IMG/VR virus record: IMGVR_UViG_3300042868_005188
Coordinates: 1-39,974 of that record
Direction: 5' to 3' (one strand)
From: a virus
DNA: 39,974 bases
This document shows, one piece after another, positions 21,487-31,038 of the stretch (position 1 is the stretch's first letter; the number at the start of each line of letters is the position of its first letter). Position numbers and translations under genes: made by a program. Under the pieces are notes generated by a model that was not told the DNA's origin, did not search any database, and saw nothing but the letters and a program-made list of their open reading frames with translations.

Positions 21487-22322
21487 GCCGTGCGCAGACC
21501 AGCGACCCCTTGCGTGGTTGCAGCCAACGAACCACCAGCTTCGAACTCGGCGCGGCGTTGACGGGCACGTGAAGCAATCCGGGCACGGGCTGCTTCACTG
21601 GTGCCGAACGTGCCAGCAATCTGTTCCTCGCGGGTGATCTCGCCTCGTTCCCCTGCGATTGGGGTGAACAACTGTTGCTGTTCAGCGATCTGGGCAAACC
21701 CGGCCTGGGCTTGTTGCTGTGTGACGTTCTCACGGGCCAAAGCTTCCGCTTCAGACACACCCAACTGGATCGAGGCTTGCCTGCGGGACTCGGCAGCTAT
21801 CTGGGCTGCACGTGCCTGCCGGGTCAAAACAGGGGTGGCTTTTGCGGGGTCCAAAAAGTATGCGGCTAAACCAGCCTCATCAACCCCATACAGCTCTTTC
21901 ATCTGGGCCACCACCTGCGGGTTGGCATCAGCAACAGCCCTAAAACCCTGGTTCACACGATCCTGGATTTCTGCCACCGAAACATCTTGACCAATAAACG
22001 AAGCAAAATCCTCGGGGCTGTCATAAAACCCTTCCGGGATACCAGACCCCTGGATTGCTGCTTTGTACGCTTCTTCCAATCGCAGGTATTCGCTGATTAA
22101 CCGTTCCGGTTTCCCTGCTTTGGCGAGAGCAACATTCCCGGCAAACCGTTGCTTATACGCCTCAGTGTCTTTAATCATGAAACCAATTTCGTCAATAGGG
22201 GTTTCACGGGTTATTTCCTCGTTAGACACCTTTGACCAGATCACATCGGTCAACGACCCAAGTTTGTAAGACTCTAAAAGGTCAGACAAGATTTTTCGTG
22301 CGTCCTGCTGCTCAGCCATCAT
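21483..22322 (-). CDS. Helical internal virion-type protein (279 aa)
   Basis: Mostly alpha-helical, Ala/Gln-rich. Blocks include YKQRFAGNVALAKAGKPERL, ISEYLRLEEAYKAAIQGSGI, PEGFYDSPEDFASFIGQDVS, IQDRVNQGFRAV, LKELYGVDEAGLAAYF-type (observed MKELYGVDEAGLAAYFLDPA), and ARASRARQRRAEF-like basic end (ARIASRARQRRAEFEAGG). The 'IP.GFYDSP.DFA..IG.DVS..EIQ.RV' to 'YGV.E..L.AYFLDP' pattern occurs in actinophage proteins between portal and capsid. These are probably ejected or internal proteins. Two ATGs are possible; SD spacing favours the second (22319). Confidence 0.75.
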   Translation of the reverse strand: MMAEQQDARKILSDLLESYKLGSLTDVIWSKVSNEEITRETPIDEIGFMIKDTEAYKQRFAGNVALAKAGKPERLISEYLRLEEAYKAAIQGSGIPEGFYDSPEDFASFIGQDVSVAEIQDRVNQGFRAVADANPQVVAQMKELYGVDEAGLAAYFLDPAKATPVLTRQARAAQIAAESRRQASIQLGVSEAEALARENVTQQQAQAGFAQIAEQQQLFTPIAGERGEITREEQIAGTFGTSEAARARIASRARQRRAEFEAGGSLAATTQGVAGLRTA

Positions 22323-23302
22323 ACCTTCCCAAATGTGCGAACCAAATTGTATGCAACTGCTTTAGCCTCATCATTGGCTGTTTTCGTGTACTGCCAACCA
22401 TACTTGGCATCGGTACGAAGTTTGTTGATCCACTCAGACAAAGACAACTGACGTGGACCTTTCTCTGTTGATGTAGCAAACGATGCCAGAAACTCTGGTT
22501 TGGTCATGTCAATGTCACTCTCCGGTTTCTCAAGAACACGGGCAGCCCACACCTTGTAATCCGACGCAATATCTTCAACTGTCAAACCGGCATCAATTTG
22601 ACCAGCCAAATGCGGGTGGGCACCTTTTGCTTTCTCTTTGAACAAAGCGTTGAAATCATCTTTCGTTTTGCGACCCACCAACAAATCTTCAATATCTTTG
22701 TCGCTGACAGTTGTGAAGTATTTGCGGGCGGTGTCTTTCAGTTTTTCCGCATCGCCTGAATTGAGTGCCGTTTCAACCGCTGGCAGAAACTCGTACCCAC
22801 CTTGACGGGTGTTTTGGAAAACTGTTGAAAACGACAACGTTTCAAGTTGTTTGCCGGTGATGTTTCTGCGGGCAGCGTCCCTCGCTAAACCGTTTAACGC
22901 GATTTCTGGAACCGGTGCAGACCCGATGATGTCACGGATCTCCTGCAACTTTTTCGCTGTTTGAGCGTTCTTGTCAGCATCACCCAATGAGTCAAAAGTG
23001 CGGGCATCAGCGGTGTTTTGCTGGTAGTACGGGGTTGCTTTGTACGCACCAGTCAGGTTTGATAGGCCACCATCGTCGTTTTCGTACCAACGATCCTCCA
23101 CAGCACGGCGCAACAATGCGGTGATTTCTGGGCCGTACAATTCCGGGTTGTCCAACAAGTACGCAAATGCAGGGTATTTAGCTCGAACCACATCGTCGTA
23201 ATCGTTGGCTGCGTCAGCTGCGGGAACATTGGTGCTTTGTGCAGGGGTCTGCTTCGGTTTGGCTGGTTTGCGCGGTGTTGTTTTCTTCTTGGCCGCCATC
23301 AT
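22319..23302 (-). CDS. Internal virion-type protein (327 aa)
   Basis: The N-terminus is very basic and Ala/Pro-rich (KKKTTPRKPAKPKQTPAQ), then a helical body: VRAKYPAFAYLLDNPELYGP, EITALLRRAVEDRWYE, TPYYQQNTADARTFDSLGDA, QLETLSFSTVFQNTRQGGYE and LSEWINKLRTDAKYGWQYTK. The 'YPAFAYLLDNPE....LL..A......' motif and 'LSEWI..LRTDAKYGW..T..A...A' tail resemble minor structural proteins in related phages. One of four consecutive large helical genes, it is likely part of an ejection complex. AAGGAG sits 3 nt from the first and 6 nt from the second ATG, favouring 23299. Confidence 0.75.
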   Translation of the reverse strand: MMAAKKKTTPRKPAKPKQTPAQSTNVPAADAANDYDDVVRAKYPAFAYLLDNPELYGPEITALLRRAVEDRWYENDDGGLSNLTGAYKATPYYQQNTADARTFDSLGDADKNAQTAKKLQEIRDIIGSAPVPEIALNGLARDAARRNITGKQLETLSFSTVFQNTRQGGYEFLPAVETALNSGDAEKLKDTARKYFTTVSDKDIEDLLVGRKTKDDFNALFKEKAKGAHPHLAGQIDAGLTVEDIASDYKVWAARVLEKPESDIDMTKPEFLASFATSTEKGPRQLSLSEWINKLRTDAKYGWQYTKTANDEAKAVAYNLVRTFGKV

Positions 23303-24123
23303 GCACTCCTTAGCAAACGCTCAAACATCATGGCCATTTTTGCAAACCCGTAAGCCTTTTCGTCAGCACCGGCGTTAGCTGACACACTACGTTCAGCAAC
23401 AGTCTGCACCGTTGGGGCAGCCTCACCACCTGCTGCTTCTTGTTTTTCCAATGCTCGGTAACGATCAACAAACTGGTCAACAAGTTCTTTGGGTGCGGTG
23501 GTACCGGTCTGTTGACGGTACACCTCACGGAACGATGCTCGAAGATCAGATTTGGCTGTGTACCGGAAACGTTGTGCGCCACCAGCACCAGTGATACTCG
23601 GCACATCTGAAGCCAACTGGATCAAAGCTGCGTCTGCTGTGCGACCAATACTGTTCGCATACAACTGGAATGTGCCCATTGCTGAAATATCTTTTTTATC
23701 CAACCCGGTTGATGACGGTTTTGAGTTGCCGTACAACCCACGTTGGCGCAACATTTCCAGAAAATCTTGACGATCTTTGAACGGCATCTTGACCAGTTCC
23801 GGGTACGCCTCAGTGTTAGGGTCGTAAGGTTTGCGTTCAATAGCACCGCGACCATTCACCAACGCTTGACCGCTGTACATGTACCGGTCAAACACTTGGC
23901 CACCCGCAAAGTACGGGGTTGTGGCTACCGTTTTGCCTTCACCAACAGGGGTGAACTGTGATTTGAACGCTTCACTTCCCCGCTGTTGTGGGGTGAAAGG
24001 AATGTTGCTGACCTCACGGGCTGGAATGTCTGTTGATGCTGGAAGCGCATACCTGCTTGCCTGCGCAGGTGCGTCAGGTTCCGGTGGGTTTGGTTCGTTT
24101 ACTGCTATTCGACTTGATGCCAT
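23299..24123 (-). CDS. Internal virion-type protein (274 aa)
   Basis: A Pro-rich N-terminus (NEPNPPEPDAPAQASRYALP) is followed by a region with GQVFDRYMYSGQALVNGRGA. A helical domain comes next: FKDRQDFLEMLRQRGLYGNS, KKDISAMGTFQLYANSIGRT and DLRASFREVYRQQTGTTAPK, then ELVDQFVDRYRALEKQEAA. The helical domain resembles a repeated 'LRA..VG..DAAL..Q......' internal-protein module. The start overlaps the stop of the 1581-aa gene (TGATG). Role: probable head-internal or ejection component; no enzymatic motif is seen. Confidence 0.72.
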   Translation of the reverse strand: MASSRIAVNEPNPPEPDAPAQASRYALPASTDIPAREVSNIPFTPQQRGSEAFKSQFTPVGEGKTVATTPYFAGGQVFDRYMYSGQALVNGRGAIERKPYDPNTEAYPELVKMPFKDRQDFLEMLRQRGLYGNSKPSSTGLDKKDISAMGTFQLYANSIGRTADAALIQLASDVPSITGAGGAQRFRYTAKSDLRASFREVYRQQTGTTAPKELVDQFVDRYRALEKQEAAGGEAAPTVQTVAERSVSANAGADEKAYGFAKMAMMFERLLRSA

Positions 24124-27100
24124 CAGTCCTCAACCTCTTGTGCCAATTCCCTATCGTACACACGGGAAAACTCTGGGTTTTGAGCAATCAACGATTGGGC
24201 CATACCAGCCAGCCAGTTCCGCAACGGTGTCGCGGCTTTTGATTGTAAAGACACATAGCCTGCGGCCTGCATCTTTGCCAATGCTGAGTCGCGGTAACGC
24301 AAGTATTGGGCGATGCTTTCAGCGGTTTTGTTACCGGCAGTGTCCGGGTCGTCAACCAGTTCCCTCAACTCCTGAATCGTGTTATCAAACTCGCCAGGGT
24401 TGAACTCTGCTTTCAACGGGAAACCGGGGTACTCCGCATGGAGGGCAGCCCGGTACTGACGCAACCACTCCCTTTGGTTTTCTGTCGGGTACGGCCCAAC
24501 TTTCAACCTGGCCGCCCGGTACTTCGCTGATCCAGCTTTCCTTTCAGCGTCAGCCAAGATTTCTCGGCCACCCAACCGTTCACGTTTTCCGGTTTGCAAC
24601 TGGCGGTTCAACGCTTGGAAATCGAACTGTGGGTCGGACGGTCCAAGATAGCCAGCGGTTTTCTGGTATTTGCTGAACAGGTTTTCGTTTTCACGTTCCC
24701 AATCTGAGAACTCGGCTGATGCTTCCAAACCACCAAACACAGCCCTCGTTTTGGACGACACATACGCTACAGCGTCCTCACCGTAGATTTTGAGGAACTC
24801 GGATACTGCGGTGTCGTAGTTGCTGTCTCGAAGTTTCTGGAACTCTTTGATCAGGAACGATGCGTATTGGTCACCTTCATTGGTGGGTATAATGAACTCT
24901 GGTTGGCCTGCGGTTGGGCCAACAAACTGGCTGACACCGCGCATAATGGTGATCCAACGGGCAGCTGATTTGGCATCCTCAAACAGTTGGTCGCGGGAAG
25001 CAGGATCCGATGGGTCGTATTTCCCAGACGCAGCCAAAGCTCGAACAGTGTCACCAAAAGTTTGACCATAAACGCTGGCCATTTGACCGGTGTTGCTGTT
25101 CCAACCGGACGCTATTTTGCGCATCCAACCGGGGAACGCCACAGTGCTGATTTGTTGATCACCGTAAGGCAACAACAGTTTTTTTACATCATCGAAAGTT
25201 GGGGTGTCAGGAATGATGCTTGATGCCGCCACTTGGACTGCTGGCCCGAACGCTGGCAGTGGGCTTAAACCGATTGACAGGTTTTTGATTGGTGCTGTCA
25301 ACGGGGCGTTCACCCCTGTTAGGAATTGGATAAGTGGCCCAGATCCGGGGAATGTGAAGCTGTATTGTCCGGTTTGTGGGTCGCGGTAAAAGAAACCATC
25401 CCCATCTTGGTCTGGATCGAACTTGGTTAGACCGGTGAACGCTTTTTGTGCCCGGTGGATTCTGGTTGGGTCCTCGATCAACAGTTTGCCGTAGGTCCCC
25501 AACACTTCTTGCCATGCCGAGGCAAACGGCGCGGCGATACGCAAACCGTCTTGCAGATTGTTTCGGCGTGATGCATCAAACAACAAATCTTTTGTGCGGC
25601 GCATCGCAATACCGGAAGCGTATTCTTGCAACTGGTCAACTGTGCCGACCCCGTTGGCGCGTTCAGCTGCGGTTTGAATCCTGTTCAAGATTTCTTTCGA
25701 GCCAACATAGCGGGCCATACGGTCTTGTTCGTTGCGGATACCGAACCGTTTGGTGTCCTTAAACGCTTCGTTTGCGTATTCCCGAATGTTGTTGAGCAGG
25801 GCTTGTGCTTCATCGCGGGACAACAATTCCACGTTGTCGGCGGCTGTTTGGTAGTAGAACTGTCTAAAAACTGGTGAGCGTTCAAACTTGAGCAGCACTT
25901 TTTTGCCGTAAAAGTTTGTGAAAAACTTGTCAACGGCGTTATCCCACCGTTCCATTGTGCGGGCCAGTGGGGTGTTTGCTGCGTTTGCCACATTGGTGCG
26001 GTCAGCGACCTTAACGATTGTTGGTGTGCGCAACGCTGTTGCTTCCTCGTCGATCAGTGACCGAACAGCGTTGTCACCAAGATCAGAGTCAAGGACCCCT
26101 GCTTTGCTGATTTCTTGCAACGTGTATCGAGGTTGGGTCACCGTTTCGCCAGTGAACGCATCATAAACGTCATCTTTTGTGCGTTCCAAAATAACAAAGA
26201 AACGTTCCGATTCGCCTTCACCAAACTTGATTGGTTTCATGAAATCCAAACCGCTGCCAACAACACGGCCAGGGCCGGTCAAAGCGTTATCAGTTTCTTC
26301 CCACCTTTGAATAACATCAAACAGTTTGTCGCCGCTGGTGACAGCAAACTGGTCACCCACCGGTACTGCGTTGTAGGCCGCTACAAATCGAAGTTTGTCT
26401 GATTTGCCGATCACCGCTTCGGCTTTGGCTCGAGTTAAACGCCACCACAAATCTGCTAAATCTTCAATAGGCAGATCGTCAATGTTGCCGCCAACATCAA
26501 CGTATTCGGTGCTGCCATCGTTGCGCACCGCCCGGATACCACGACGAAGGTAATCCCTGATTGACTTTTCGTACTTCGGTCCCTTGTCGGATTCTTTCAA
26601 GTATTTGACAAGAACTTCAACCTGCTTGCCTTCCTCAACACTGTTACGGATTTTGGCGTACAAGTTAAGGATCGGGTCTTTAAGGATTTGGCGCATGCTG
26701 TCCACCATGCCGGTGGTGTGCAACGCTGCATCCTGGGTTCTGGACACAATGCTGAAGTTGCCGTTTCGAACCAGTCGCCTCATTGTTTGAGTGTTGCTTC
26801 GCACCATTGTGTGAGCACCAGTGCCCAACACCTGCTGGAAGTCCTCAACATCGTTAAGGAACACTGGCAACATTTCGTCAACTTGTTCAACGTCTGCGAA
26901 CTTGACACCTTTGTTGAAAGTGCCCACCGCACGTGACCCCATCACAAGTTGCAAATACTGGATCGGGTGGTTGCCAATGCCTGCCAAACCAGAAGCAGCG
27001 ATACGCAGCTGCGAATCAGCCATGTTACGCATCACATACCCGAAGGTCATCAACGTCAACGGTTTCCAGATGGCGTTCTGCAACGCTTCCACCCCGTCAA

Positions 27101-28868
27101 CCATTGCGTCTGTTGCGACACGGGTTTTACGGGTCCCGAACTTGTAGAACGGGTTGTTCACAATGCGGGCCACTTCCCTAGCGTCAGGCAAGATTTGGAC
27201 CCTGTTCAACATTTCGATCAGTGCACCAGGTCCATGTAACCTTAATTGGTCAATGTCCAACACCCCTCGTTGCACAAAATCGTTCAACACTTCTTCTGAC
27301 ACAACACCAGAGTTGATGAGTTGTTCAACGAAACCACCATCGTCCACGTCACCGAACTCGTCAACAGTGTAGGTGCCAGCCTTTTTCAACTTGGTGACCA
27401 AACCGGTGACAATCGCTTTTGTTTCCTCGTCAGTCAACCCTGCTTGCTTCAACACCAGCGGAACAACACCATTTTTGCCAGTGAACAGGTCACGAACCTC
27501 ATCAAAATTGGGTCGCGTTCCATCACCTGAATACGCCTCAAACGCTTTGTCCATGATTTTGCGGGCGGTTTCATCGCCACCCTTGTAAGGGTTCAGACCC
27601 AACTTTTTCAGATAGTTCCCAACGTTTCGGACCGCTTTCACGTTGTCCTCTTGGGTGCCGTTCACAATCAGATAATTGTCTGGTGCGTCAGCAAACAAAC
27701 CTTGTTTGCGCCAAGACCGCAACGGCAAACGGGACGACACCAAACCAGTTCCGCGAACCTGTCGAATGTCCTCAACAAATGGGATGCGGCCATCAACAGA
27801 ATCCTGCAACCGGACCGCTGCTTCACCAATAATCCCTCGAACCTCATCTTCTGTACCGGCGCGAGCAAGACGACGAGCATCATCAATCGTAATCCGTCCA
27901 TCAAACCGTTCAATGATTGACAGCTCATCAACATCGTCGGTGAGTTGGCGAACCATCTCTTTGGCCCGCCAGTTGTTTTGGATCCAGTTACCAAACTTGC
28001 TGTTGTTGAACGCCAACGATTCCGCTTCAGTTAGCCCTGCTTCTGCGCGGGCCAGTTTGCTGACAATCCCCGCCACATCGTCTGCTGCCGGGACCAAGTT
28101 TCTAACCTGACGCACACCAGCGACACCTTTGCCGATAACACTGGTTGGGTCACCCGCAATGTTGGTTGCTGCGTCAATAAACCCTGACAGGTAGTTGTAC
28201 TCTTTTGATCCTGGTGCAAACAACAAACTGGCTGCACCGCGACCATTGGTGAACGCATGACCGTTGATTGTGCCCCGATACTCGCGGGCTTTACGTGCCT
28301 GGGTTTCCTGTGCTTTTTCACCAATGAAAAACCCTGATCCGGTGTCGCGCCAGTTATCAAACATTTGGCCAAGTGACGTGGACGCAAACCAACCAGCTCG
28401 ACCACGTTGATCACCCATCTCGTTGCCGACTTGCTGACCAGTCAAGATTCGTGGCGACGACTGGATAAGTTCAACAGCTGTCATTGGTACGGCTGAAACC
28501 CACCGTGACGCACCTTTCACAGTGTCGTACCACGGCATCATTTCCAAACCTTTACCCAAGTATTCGAACGCTGTACCGGCTTTTCTTAAAACGTTGCGTT
28601 GAAACCAGTTACCTTTATCGTTTGACGGGTCTTTTTCGTATTCACGAACAGCTGCCGTGCGGCTCATTGCATCAACTGCCTGCGGTGATGCGTCACCTTT
28701 CGCTAACGAAAGAATGGACGATGCGCTCATCCACGGTGCCTGCTTGTAAATTGAGCCGACCCGGTTCGCTAAATCTTGTGTTGCGTCAACTTTTGCTTCG
28801 CCCATGCGCAAAACATCGTTCAGCACATTTTCTTCATCGAGTGGGTCAAGCCAGGAAAACGATGACAT
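24123..28868 (-). CDS. Giant internal virion / polyvalent-type protein (1581 aa)
   Basis: The largest gene, 12% of the genome. It is predominantly helical, with amphipathic or hydrophobic patches (VSAVPMTAVELIQSSPRIL; LTLMTFGYVMRNMADSQLRI, then AASGLAGIGNHPIQYLQLVM, near residues 605-645). Near 1120-1250, FDASRRNNLQDGLRIAAPFA and SAWQEVLGTYGKLLIEDP are followed by FTFPGSGPLIQFLTGVNAPL. That block resembles the LPD38-type region found in large podophage internal proteins. The C-terminal 350 residues are charged helices (WERENENLFSKYQKTAGYLG). I see no protease, ART or lysozyme signature. Its place between portal and capsid, with no conventional tape measure in the genome, suggests an ejected DNA-translocation protein. 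A tape-measure role is the main alternative. Confidence 0.75.
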   Translation of the reverse strand: MSSFSWLDPLDEENVLNDVLRMGEAKVDATQDLANRVGSIYKQAPWMSASSILSLAKGDASPQAVDAMSRTAAVREYEKDPSNDKGNWFQRNVLRKAGTAFEYLGKGLEMMPWYDTVKGASRWVSAVPMTAVELIQSSPRILTGQQVGNEMGDQRGRAGWFASTSLGQMFDNWRDTGSGFFIGEKAQETQARKAREYRGTINGHAFTNGRGAASLLFAPGSKEYNYLSGFIDAATNIAGDPTSVIGKGVAGVRQVRNLVPAADDVAGIVSKLARAEAGLTEAESLAFNNSKFGNWIQNNWRAKEMVRQLTDDVDELSIIERFDGRITIDDARRLARAGTEDEVRGIIGEAAVRLQDSVDGRIPFVEDIRQVRGTGLVSSRLPLRSWRKQGLFADAPDNYLIVNGTQEDNVKAVRNVGNYLKKLGLNPYKGGDETARKIMDKAFEAYSGDGTRPNFDEVRDLFTGKNGVVPLVLKQAGLTDEETKAIVTGLVTKLKKAGTYTVDEFGDVDDGGFVEQLINSGVVSEEVLNDFVQRGVLDIDQLRLHGPGALIEMLNRVQILPDAREVARIVNNPFYKFGTRKTRVATDAMVDGVEALQNAIWKPLTLMTFGYVMRNMADSQLRIAASGLAGIGNHPIQYLQLVMGSRAVGTFNKGVKFADVEQVDEMLPVFLNDVEDFQQVLGTGAHTMVRSNTQTMRRLVRNGNFSIVSRTQDAALHTTGMVDSMRQILKDPILNLYAKIRNSVEEGKQVEVLVKYLKESDKGPKYEKSIRDYLRRGIRAVRNDGSTEYVDVGGNIDDLPIEDLADLWWRLTRAKAEAVIGKSDKLRFVAAYNAVPVGDQFAVTSGDKLFDVIQRWEETDNALTGPGRVVGSGLDFMKPIKFGEGESERFFVILERTKDDVYDAFTGETVTQPRYTLQEISKAGVLDSDLGDNAVRSLIDEEATALRTPTIVKVADRTNVANAANTPLARTMERWDNAVDKFFTNFYGKKVLLKFERSPVFRQFYYQTAADNVELLSRDEAQALLNNIREYANEAFKDTKRFGIRNEQDRMARYVGSKEILNRIQTAAERANGVGTVDQLQEYASGIAMRRTKDLLFDASRRNNLQDGLRIAAPFASAWQEVLGTYGKLLIEDPTRIHRAQKAFTGLTKFDPDQDGDGFFYRDPQTGQYSFTFPGSGPLIQFLTGVNAPLTAPIKNLSIGLSPLPAFGPAVQVAASSIIPDTPTFDDVKKLLLPYGDQQISTVAFPGWMRKIASGWNSNTGQMASVYGQTFGDTVRALAASGKYDPSDPASRDQLFEDAKSAARWITIMRGVSQFVGPTAGQPEFIIPTNEGDQYASFLIKEFQKLRDSNYDTAVSEFLKIYGEDAVAYVSSKTRAVFGGLEASAEFSDWERENENLFSKYQKTAGYLGPSDPQFDFQALNRQLQTGKRERLGGREILADAERKAGSAKYRAARLKVGPYPTENQREWLRQYRAALHAEYPGFPLKAEFNPGEFDNTIQELRELVDDPDTAGNKTAESIAQYLRYRDSALAKMQAAGYVSLQSKAATPLRNWLAGMAQSLIAQNPEFSRVYDRELAQEVED

Positions 28869-29266
28869 TAGAACCCTTCACGAACATACGAGTCAATAAG
28901 ATCAGTCAAATCTTCATTGGGGAACATGCGGTTCAACTCTTGCAATTCGAGCAGAACATTGTCAACATTTGCTCGCATTGGTTGGTTAACACCGGCTTGC
29001 AACATGTTTGGGCCAGGACCAAAGTTCGCACCAGCTGTTAACGGTTCCTCGGGTCGTTCGGTGGGACGATTAAAAGAACCCAAACCACCGGGTGCGGTTC
29101 TGGCCGTCTGTGCTGCCTGCACATCCGAGGGTGCCTGTCCCATTGGAACGGCACGTTGGGACTCCATTTGTGCGGCGGCTGCCCCATAGGTTTGTCCTTT
29201 CGCTGCGGCCATAGCGACCTTACGTGCAGGGTTATTCAAATCGGTGCGGTTGGCCTCAGCCATCAT
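28868..29266 (-). CDS. Portal-adjacent small structural protein (132 aa)
   Basis: ATG 29264-29266 overlaps the portal stop by one base (TGATG). The first two thirds are low-complexity Ala/Gln/Pro/Gly (AKGQTYGAAAAQMESQRAVP, GQAPSDVQAAQTARTAPGGL). The C-terminal part is an ordered helix pair (NVDNVLLELQELNRMFPNED, LTDLIDSYVREGF). A disordered head with a short helical C-terminus directly after the portal fits a portal-binding linker or minor head component. No family is recognised. Confidence 0.7.
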   Translation of the reverse strand: MMAEANRTDLNNPARKVAMAAAKGQTYGAAAAQMESQRAVPMGQAPSDVQAAQTARTAPGGLGSFNRPTERPEEPLTAGANFGPGPNMLQAGVNQPMRANVDNVLLELQELNRMFPNEDLTDLIDSYVREGF

Positions 29267-31002
29267 CAACCCCCAAGTTGTGCAAGTAAGCCTTCAATGC
29301 CACCAGGACCCATTGGGCCTTGTGCGGGTTGTTCGGCACCAACACCAGGTGCAGCTAAACCGGGCATTGTTTCTGGTGCACCGACAGGTGCCGGTGTTGC
29401 TTGTCGTTCCTGTGCGCGGCGTTGGGTGCGGCTCACAGCCTCGTACAACGGAACATCATCAACCAAAACCAGTTTGGTGAGATACGCCAAATCTTCTGGT
29501 TGGTACGGCCCGGAAGGATCAGCTGCTTGTTGCTGGATTGATGCAAGCAAAGCGGCTTCCATTGATTCGGCCACAATCCGGTCATGTTCCAAATCCGGGT
29601 CCGAAATCAACGGGTCTGCTTCACGGGCTGATTCTTTTGACATGGTACCAATACCTAAACGTTGACCAATACCGATAATCAGGTTGTTCACATCTGAACC
29701 AGATGCGGAGTACGCAACATTGTGGTAGTCGGATTCCCACAGTTTGTTTGGCACATAGTCGGATCGGCCACCGGTGCGACCAGGCATAAAAAACGATTTT
29801 GGTGCTGAACCCCAATACGCTTTTTCAATACCGATAGCAATTTTATCTTCCTCAAGAAGTGACGCAGCGAACAACTCTTGTGCTTCTTGGACACGGAAAT
29901 CAACGGTGGCTGACAACACGTTTTCACCCCGGCGACCTGTGCGAATGTTGGTTGCTGATTCGCCACCGAACTCGGCAGGGATTGCACCTTCGAGGCGTTC
30001 CTGGCGTTCCAAACGGTCCAACGCCACATCGGTTTTGTAACCAGGTTGGGCGTTCAACTGTTGAATGTCGCCACCTTTCACCACACCGAGGATGCCAAGT
30101 TTTCCGTCAGCAACCTGAATCACTTGCGGGTTTTCGCCAGGTCGCGCAACCAGGTACTCGTCAGGGAAAATGCCGCGCTCAATAGCAATCTCGGTGAGTG
30201 CTTGCAACCGTGCACGTGTGTAATACATTCCCAACACACCATCAAACTGGCCACGTGGCTGATCCAGTGTGATTCGTTGCGGGATTACAGCCAACGGCAT
30301 GTCGGTGCGGTTAGGTATCCGATCCAACTCGATTGCTGGCATTGTGAAACGGGTTTCGTTGTCCTCAGATGGGGTGGCAACAACAACGATTTCGTTAGCG
30401 CACACGTACTCAAGAACAATGAACTTTTCGTCACGCATTGTGTTTGAATACATGACCCCTGGCAGTGCGTACCCGTAGGTGTCCATCAACCATTTGAAGG
30501 TTCGACCATACGCAAAAATCACGTTGTCCGGTACAGGGTTGTCAATATCTTCCATTGGGGAAGCAAACGTTTGCAACGGGTTGCGAATATGCCATTTGGG
30601 GGTCAACGTTTTGAAATCTGGTTTGATCACCACAGGTGACGACGAGTACGCCAACAGGTGACGGGCACGACGACGCAACTTGCCCTGCATTTTGTTCGAA
30701 TCCCAAATAGACAACATTGCTTTCTTACGGGTTTTAGCAAGTTGTTTTGCGCGTTCCTGACCTTCACGCAGCGGTGGGAAATACGGCACCGGCATTGTGG
30801 ACGACACACGCATGGACATTTGATCCAAACCTTGAACCAGGAGGTTCGCCACAGACGATTTTGCTTGCTTGTCCAGTTCGTTCAACGGAACAATCACGTC
30901 ACCGTTCGCTAACGCTTGAACGTCACGCATCTGTTTAAACAGGGGTCCCTGGTTTTCACGGCGTGACTTGTATAAGGCCACAATTTCTTCGGCTGAAATC
31001 AC
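29266..31002 (-). CDS. Portal protein
   Basis: I place the start at GTG 31000-31002 (578 residues, ISAEEIVALYKSRRENQG), which has GAGG at 8 nt; a GTG three codons earlier lacks spacing. Features of a podovirus-type portal are: N-terminal helix, ANGDVIVPLNELDKQAKSSV, NLLVQGLDQMSMRVSSTMPV, RHLLAYSSSPVVIKPDF in the wing, then IPAEFGGESATNIRTGRRGE and VLSATVDFRVQEAQELFAAS in the crown/clip helix region. The C-terminal 100 residues are Pro/Ala/Gly-rich (GAPETMPGLAAPGVGAEQPA). Neighbouring terminase and downstream scaffold and capsid genes support the call. Confidence 0.85.
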   Translation of the reverse strand: MISAEEIVALYKSRRENQGPLFKQMRDVQALANGDVIVPLNELDKQAKSSVANLLVQGLDQMSMRVSSTMPVPYFPPLREGQERAKQLAKTRKKAMLSIWDSNKMQGKLRRRARHLLAYSSSPVVIKPDFKTLTPKWHIRNPLQTFASPMEDIDNPVPDNVIFAYGRTFKWLMDTYGYALPGVMYSNTMRDEKFIVLEYVCANEIVVVATPSEDNETRFTMPAIELDRIPNRTDMPLAVIPQRITLDQPRGQFDGVLGMYYTRARLQALTEIAIERGIFPDEYLVARPGENPQVIQVADGKLGILGVVKGGDIQQLNAQPGYKTDVALDRLERQERLEGAIPAEFGGESATNIRTGRRGENVLSATVDFRVQEAQELFAASLLEEDKIAIGIEKAYWGSAPKSFFMPGRTGGRSDYVPNKLWESDYHNVAYSASGSDVNNLIIGIGQRLGIGTMSKESAREADPLISDPDLEHDRIVAESMEAALLASIQQQAADPSGPYQPEDLAYLTKLVLVDDVPLYEAVSRTQRRAQERQATPAPVGAPETMPGLAAPGVGAEQPAQGPMGPGGIEGLLAQLGG

Positions 31003-31038
31003 CTTACACACCTCGCGTTTGACATAGTTGAAACGATA

